Shown: positions 5,702-6,647 of the stretch, piece after piece
How the letters are laid out: each line of letters begins with the position of its first letter
Numbering within the stretch: the stretch's first letter is position 1
Source: JANPBY01 sp031430645
GTDB lineage: Bacteria > Actinomycetota > Actinomycetes > DATJPE01
DNA length: 6,647 bases
Assembly: GCA_031430645.1 (NCBI GenBank)
Contig: JANPBY010000030.1
Location: 1-6,647, forward strand
Direction: 5' to 3'
Position numbers and translations under genes: made by a program
The notes under the pieces: generated by a model
Database searches by the model: none
What the model saw: the letters and a program-made list of their open reading frames with translations, nothing else
What the model was told of the DNA's origin: nothing

Positions 5702-6307
5702 TCACGCGCCCCAGATCCATGCAAACGCCGGGAGCGTTCGCTGAATTGGGGGGCCGTACGGCAGGAGCACCGGTGGCGTTCGGTGGACTAAGGAGAGCGG
5801 GTCCAGGTAGGCGTCCCTCTGTCGCAGACCCCAATGCAGGCACGACGCGGAGCAGTGACTCGTCAGCGGCTCGAGGAGGCCAAGCACCGCGCCCAGGGCT
5901 ATCGGCTCCCCGAGCGAGACCGTGGCGTCAACCGGCTCATAGGTCGTGCGCAGCCCCCCGGCGTGGTCCACCGAGACCACGCCTCGGCCGGCCAGCTCAG
6001 CTGCAAAAGCCACGACGCCAGCACCTGCGGAACGCACCGGCGAGTAGGGCTCGGCAGCCAGGTCGACGCCTCGGTGGCCGGGCAGCCATGGCTGGTCCGG
6101 TGGATCGAAGGCGCGCAGCACCGCGGGCGTTGCTGTTGATAGGCCCTCCACCGGCCAACCCCAGCTGACCGTGTGGTCGGGCGTGGCTGCTGCCGCGGGG
6201 GGCGGCGAGGACCACGCCGGCGCTGCCAGGGCCACCACGGCAGCCGCAAGGGCGAACCGGAAGCGGCGCGGGGGAGCGACGGTGAGGAGCAGGGCGGTGG
6301 AGGGCAT
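5702..6307 (-). CDS. Secreted M23/LytM-like peptidase domain protein with altered active site
   Basis: A 201-residue exported protein. The signal peptide spans residues 1-41: PPRRFRF, a hydrophobic ALAAAVVALAA segment and an AAAA cleavage region before TPDHT. The RR is at most a partial Tat motif. The M23 (lysostaphin/LytM) domain follows: SWGWPVEG, then LPGHRGVDLAA with H78 and D82 (the HxxxD zinc pair), AGAGVVAFA, GVVSVDHAGGLRTTYEPV and HCSASCLHWGLR. Canonical enzymes have YAHL and HxH; here P125 and C156 occupy the two catalytic histidine positions, while H158, the last zinc ligand, remains. The domain may therefore bind metal or peptidoglycan without cutting, as with EnvC/NlpD-type activators, though that is inference. 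ATG 6307 is chosen because it starts a signal peptide; the frame runs open to 6493, but that stretch is low-complexity and Arg/Pro-rich. No clear Shine-Dalgarno. Synteny with rpsB, divergently arranged, is common in actinobacteria. Confidence 0.88.
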   Translation of the reverse strand: MPSTALLLTVAPPRRFRFALAAAVVALAAPAWSSPPPAAAATPDHTVSWGWPVEGLSTATPAVLRAFDPPDQPWLPGHRGVDLAAEPYSPVRSAGAGVVAFAAELAGRGVVSVDHAGGLRTTYEPVDATVSLGEPIALGAVLGLLEPLTSHCSASCLHWGLRQRDAYLDPLSLVHRTPPVLLPYGPPIQRTLPAFAWIWGA

Positions 6308-6358
6308 GCCAGAAGGTTTGCGGATGGAGTCCGCGTTCGCCCAGACGCCCGCGCGAGG

Positions 6359-6384
6359 TTGTGGACGGGGCCGGGGCTGTGGAT
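6359..6384 (-). promoter_or_regulatory. Second TCCACA pair, 18 bp apart, upstream of the M23 gene
   Basis: On the - strand, ATCCACAG and GTCCACAA are spaced 18 bp (+ strand TGTGGA at 6360-6365 and 6378-6383). This is the same spacing and, relative to the downstream gene, the same orientation as the pair before yraN. The pair ends 52 nt before the M23 start. On the + strand it also lies just upstream of the candidate rpsB -10 hexamer. Binding by DnaA or another regulator is inference. Confidence 0.4.
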
Positions 6385-6388
6385 GACG

Positions 6389-6394
6389 TAGACT
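6389..6394 (+). promoter_or_regulatory. Candidate -10 hexamer TAGACT for rpsB
   Basis: TAGACT fits the high-GC actinobacterial -10 pattern and lies about 225 nt before the rpsB start. No good -35 is found at 16-19 bp spacing. The closest -35-like sequence, TTGTGG at 6359-6364, leaves 24 bp, which is too long. Low confidence. Confidence 0.25.
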
Positions 6395-6543
6395 CGCCCC
6401 ACGGTCGGGCTCGCCTGACCGAATTCGCACGCCCTCCTCGGGCCCCGCCGGACGGTGGGATCTCCGGGAGGCCGCTCGGTCCCAGGTCGGCATCTCGTCG
6501 GCGTGGGTCTCGGCCGCGTAGGGCGTCAGGCGTGCCGGGCAAC

Positions 6544-6567
6544 CGCTCGGAACGAAGGAACCGAGCG
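6544..6567 (+). other. Inverted repeat in the rpsB leader
   Basis: CGCTCGG (6544-6550) and CCGAGCG (6561-6567) form a perfect 7-bp stem with a 10-nt loop, 51 nt before the rpsB ATG. No U-tract follows, so it is not an obvious intrinsic terminator. It could be a leader hairpin or a protein-binding palindrome; S2 autoregulates rpsB translation in E. coli, but no equivalent is established here. Confidence 0.4.
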
Positions 6568-6584
6568 TACGGCTGCCGCCCAGG

Positions 6585-6594
6585 GGCTTCGGCC
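6585..6594 (+). other. UUCG-tetraloop hairpin in the rpsB leader
   Basis: GGC-TTCG-GCC makes a short stem with a very stable cUUCGg tetraloop. A second, shorter GC-TTCG-GC lies at 6610-6617, between the Shine-Dalgarno and the start codon. An alternative longer pairing, ACGGC (6569-6573) with GCCGT (6592-6596), is also possible. Confidence 0.35.
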
Positions 6595-6600
6595 GTCATG

Positions 6601-6606
6601 AAGGAG
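6601..6606 (+). promoter_or_regulatory. Ribosome binding site of rpsB
   Basis: AAGGAG is 12 nt before ATG 6619, longer than usual. The tiny GC-UUCG-GC hairpin in the spacer could shorten the effective distance. The motif lies downstream of the other in-frame ATG (6598), so it supports 6619 as the start. Confidence 0.55.
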
Positions 6607-6618
6607 AGTGCTTCGGCT

Positions 6619-6647
6619 ATGGCCGTCGTCACCATGAAGCAGCTGCT
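6619..6647 (+). CDS. rpsB: 30S ribosomal protein S2, N-terminal fragment (3' truncated)
   Basis: Only the first nine codons and part of a tenth are in the window; they read MAVVTMKQL followed by CT, compatible with Leu. This matches the start of actinobacterial S2 (typically MAVVTMRQLLESGVHFGHQ). S2 is a late-assembling protein of the small ribosomal subunit, and rpsB is usually followed by tsf. The location, divergent from an M23 peptidase gene and downstream of whiG, fits actinobacterial synteny. An in-frame ATG at 6598 would add seven residues (MKESASA) not expected in S2. The identification rests on a short but characteristic N-terminus plus context. Confidence 0.85.

Larger units (their letters stand above)
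6308..6618. other. 311-nt divergent intergenic region between the M23 gene and rpsB
   Basis: No credible gene is seen; open frames here are short, GC-biased shadows without a recognised domain. The region should hold the - strand promoter for the M23 gene and the + strand promoter and leader for rpsB. Visible are a TCCACA pair on the - strand (6359-6384), a TAGACT hexamer (6389-6394), a 7-bp inverted repeat (6544-6567), a UUCG-loop hairpin (6585-6594) and an AAGGAG motif (6601-6606). Confidence 0.7.

Noticed and set aside
5724..5738. AACGC/GCGTT hairpin as a terminator
   Set aside because: The stem is only 5 bp, has no T-tract on either strand and lies inside the M23 coding region.
5719..6168. 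A + strand open frame opposite the M23 gene
   Set aside because: Low-complexity Arg/Ala/Pro/Gly composition, no domain, and antisense to a gene with a signal peptide and recognisable M23 motifs.
6308..6493. N-terminal extension of the M23 protein to 6493
   Set aside because: It would bury the signal peptide behind 62 Arg/Pro-rich residues and run through the paired TCCACA motif and the candidate promoter region.

Overview
The window is a high-GC actinobacterial (Actinomycetota) chromosome segment. The reasons are the strong GC bias at third codon positions, GTG/TTG/CTG starts, 4-nt stop/start overlaps, and a gene order known from this phylum: rnhB - DUF2469 - yraN - comM - dprA - xerC-like - whiG-like ... 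rpsB. The WhiG-type sigma factor and the small monooxygenase beside it suggest a member of the Propionibacteriales/Nocardioidaceae or a relative, but that placement is inference. I see no prophage, insertion sequence, CRISPR array, tRNA or rRNA. This is conserved core-genome housekeeping sequence, not an accessory island.

Layout. Bases 1-110 are the 3' end of a gene, probably rnhB (RNase HII). A DUF2469 gene (107-415) follows and overlaps it by four bases; it appears to start at CTG. A 114-bp gap (416-529) holds a pair of TCCACA boxes 18 bp apart. Then comes a tightly packed + strand run: yraN (530-886), comM (888-2411), dprA (2408-3547), a XerC-type tyrosine recombinase (3579-4499), a WhiG/FliA sigma factor (4474-5394) and an ABM-domain protein (5410-5697). 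Junctions range from a 26-nt overlap to a 31-nt gap, so one transcript is likely. On the - strand, ending 4 nt from the ABM stop, lies a secreted M23/LytM-like protein (5702-6307). A 311-nt divergent intergenic region (6308-6618) follows, and the window ends in the first codons of rpsB (ribosomal protein S2, from 6619).

How the genes fit together. YraN (nuclease-like), ComM (AAA+ branch-migration helicase), DprA (RecA loader on single-stranded DNA), XerC (site-specific recombinase) and RNase HII all act on DNA or RNA-DNA hybrids. In transformable bacteria ComM and DprA process incoming DNA; in actinobacteria without known competence their role is less clear. WhiG-family sigma factors control sporulation or motility genes; here the gene sits at the end of the DNA-processing run and its start lies inside xerC.

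The most useful points for a second look are: (1) two pairs of DnaA-box-like TCCACA sites, both with 18-bp spacing, found only in the two intergenic regions; (2) a M23 domain that keeps its apparent zinc ligands but lacks both usual catalytic histidines; (3) the CTG start of the DUF2469 gene; and (4) a structured rpsB leader with hairpins and two in-frame ATGs. I found no convincing previously undescribed multi-gene system.
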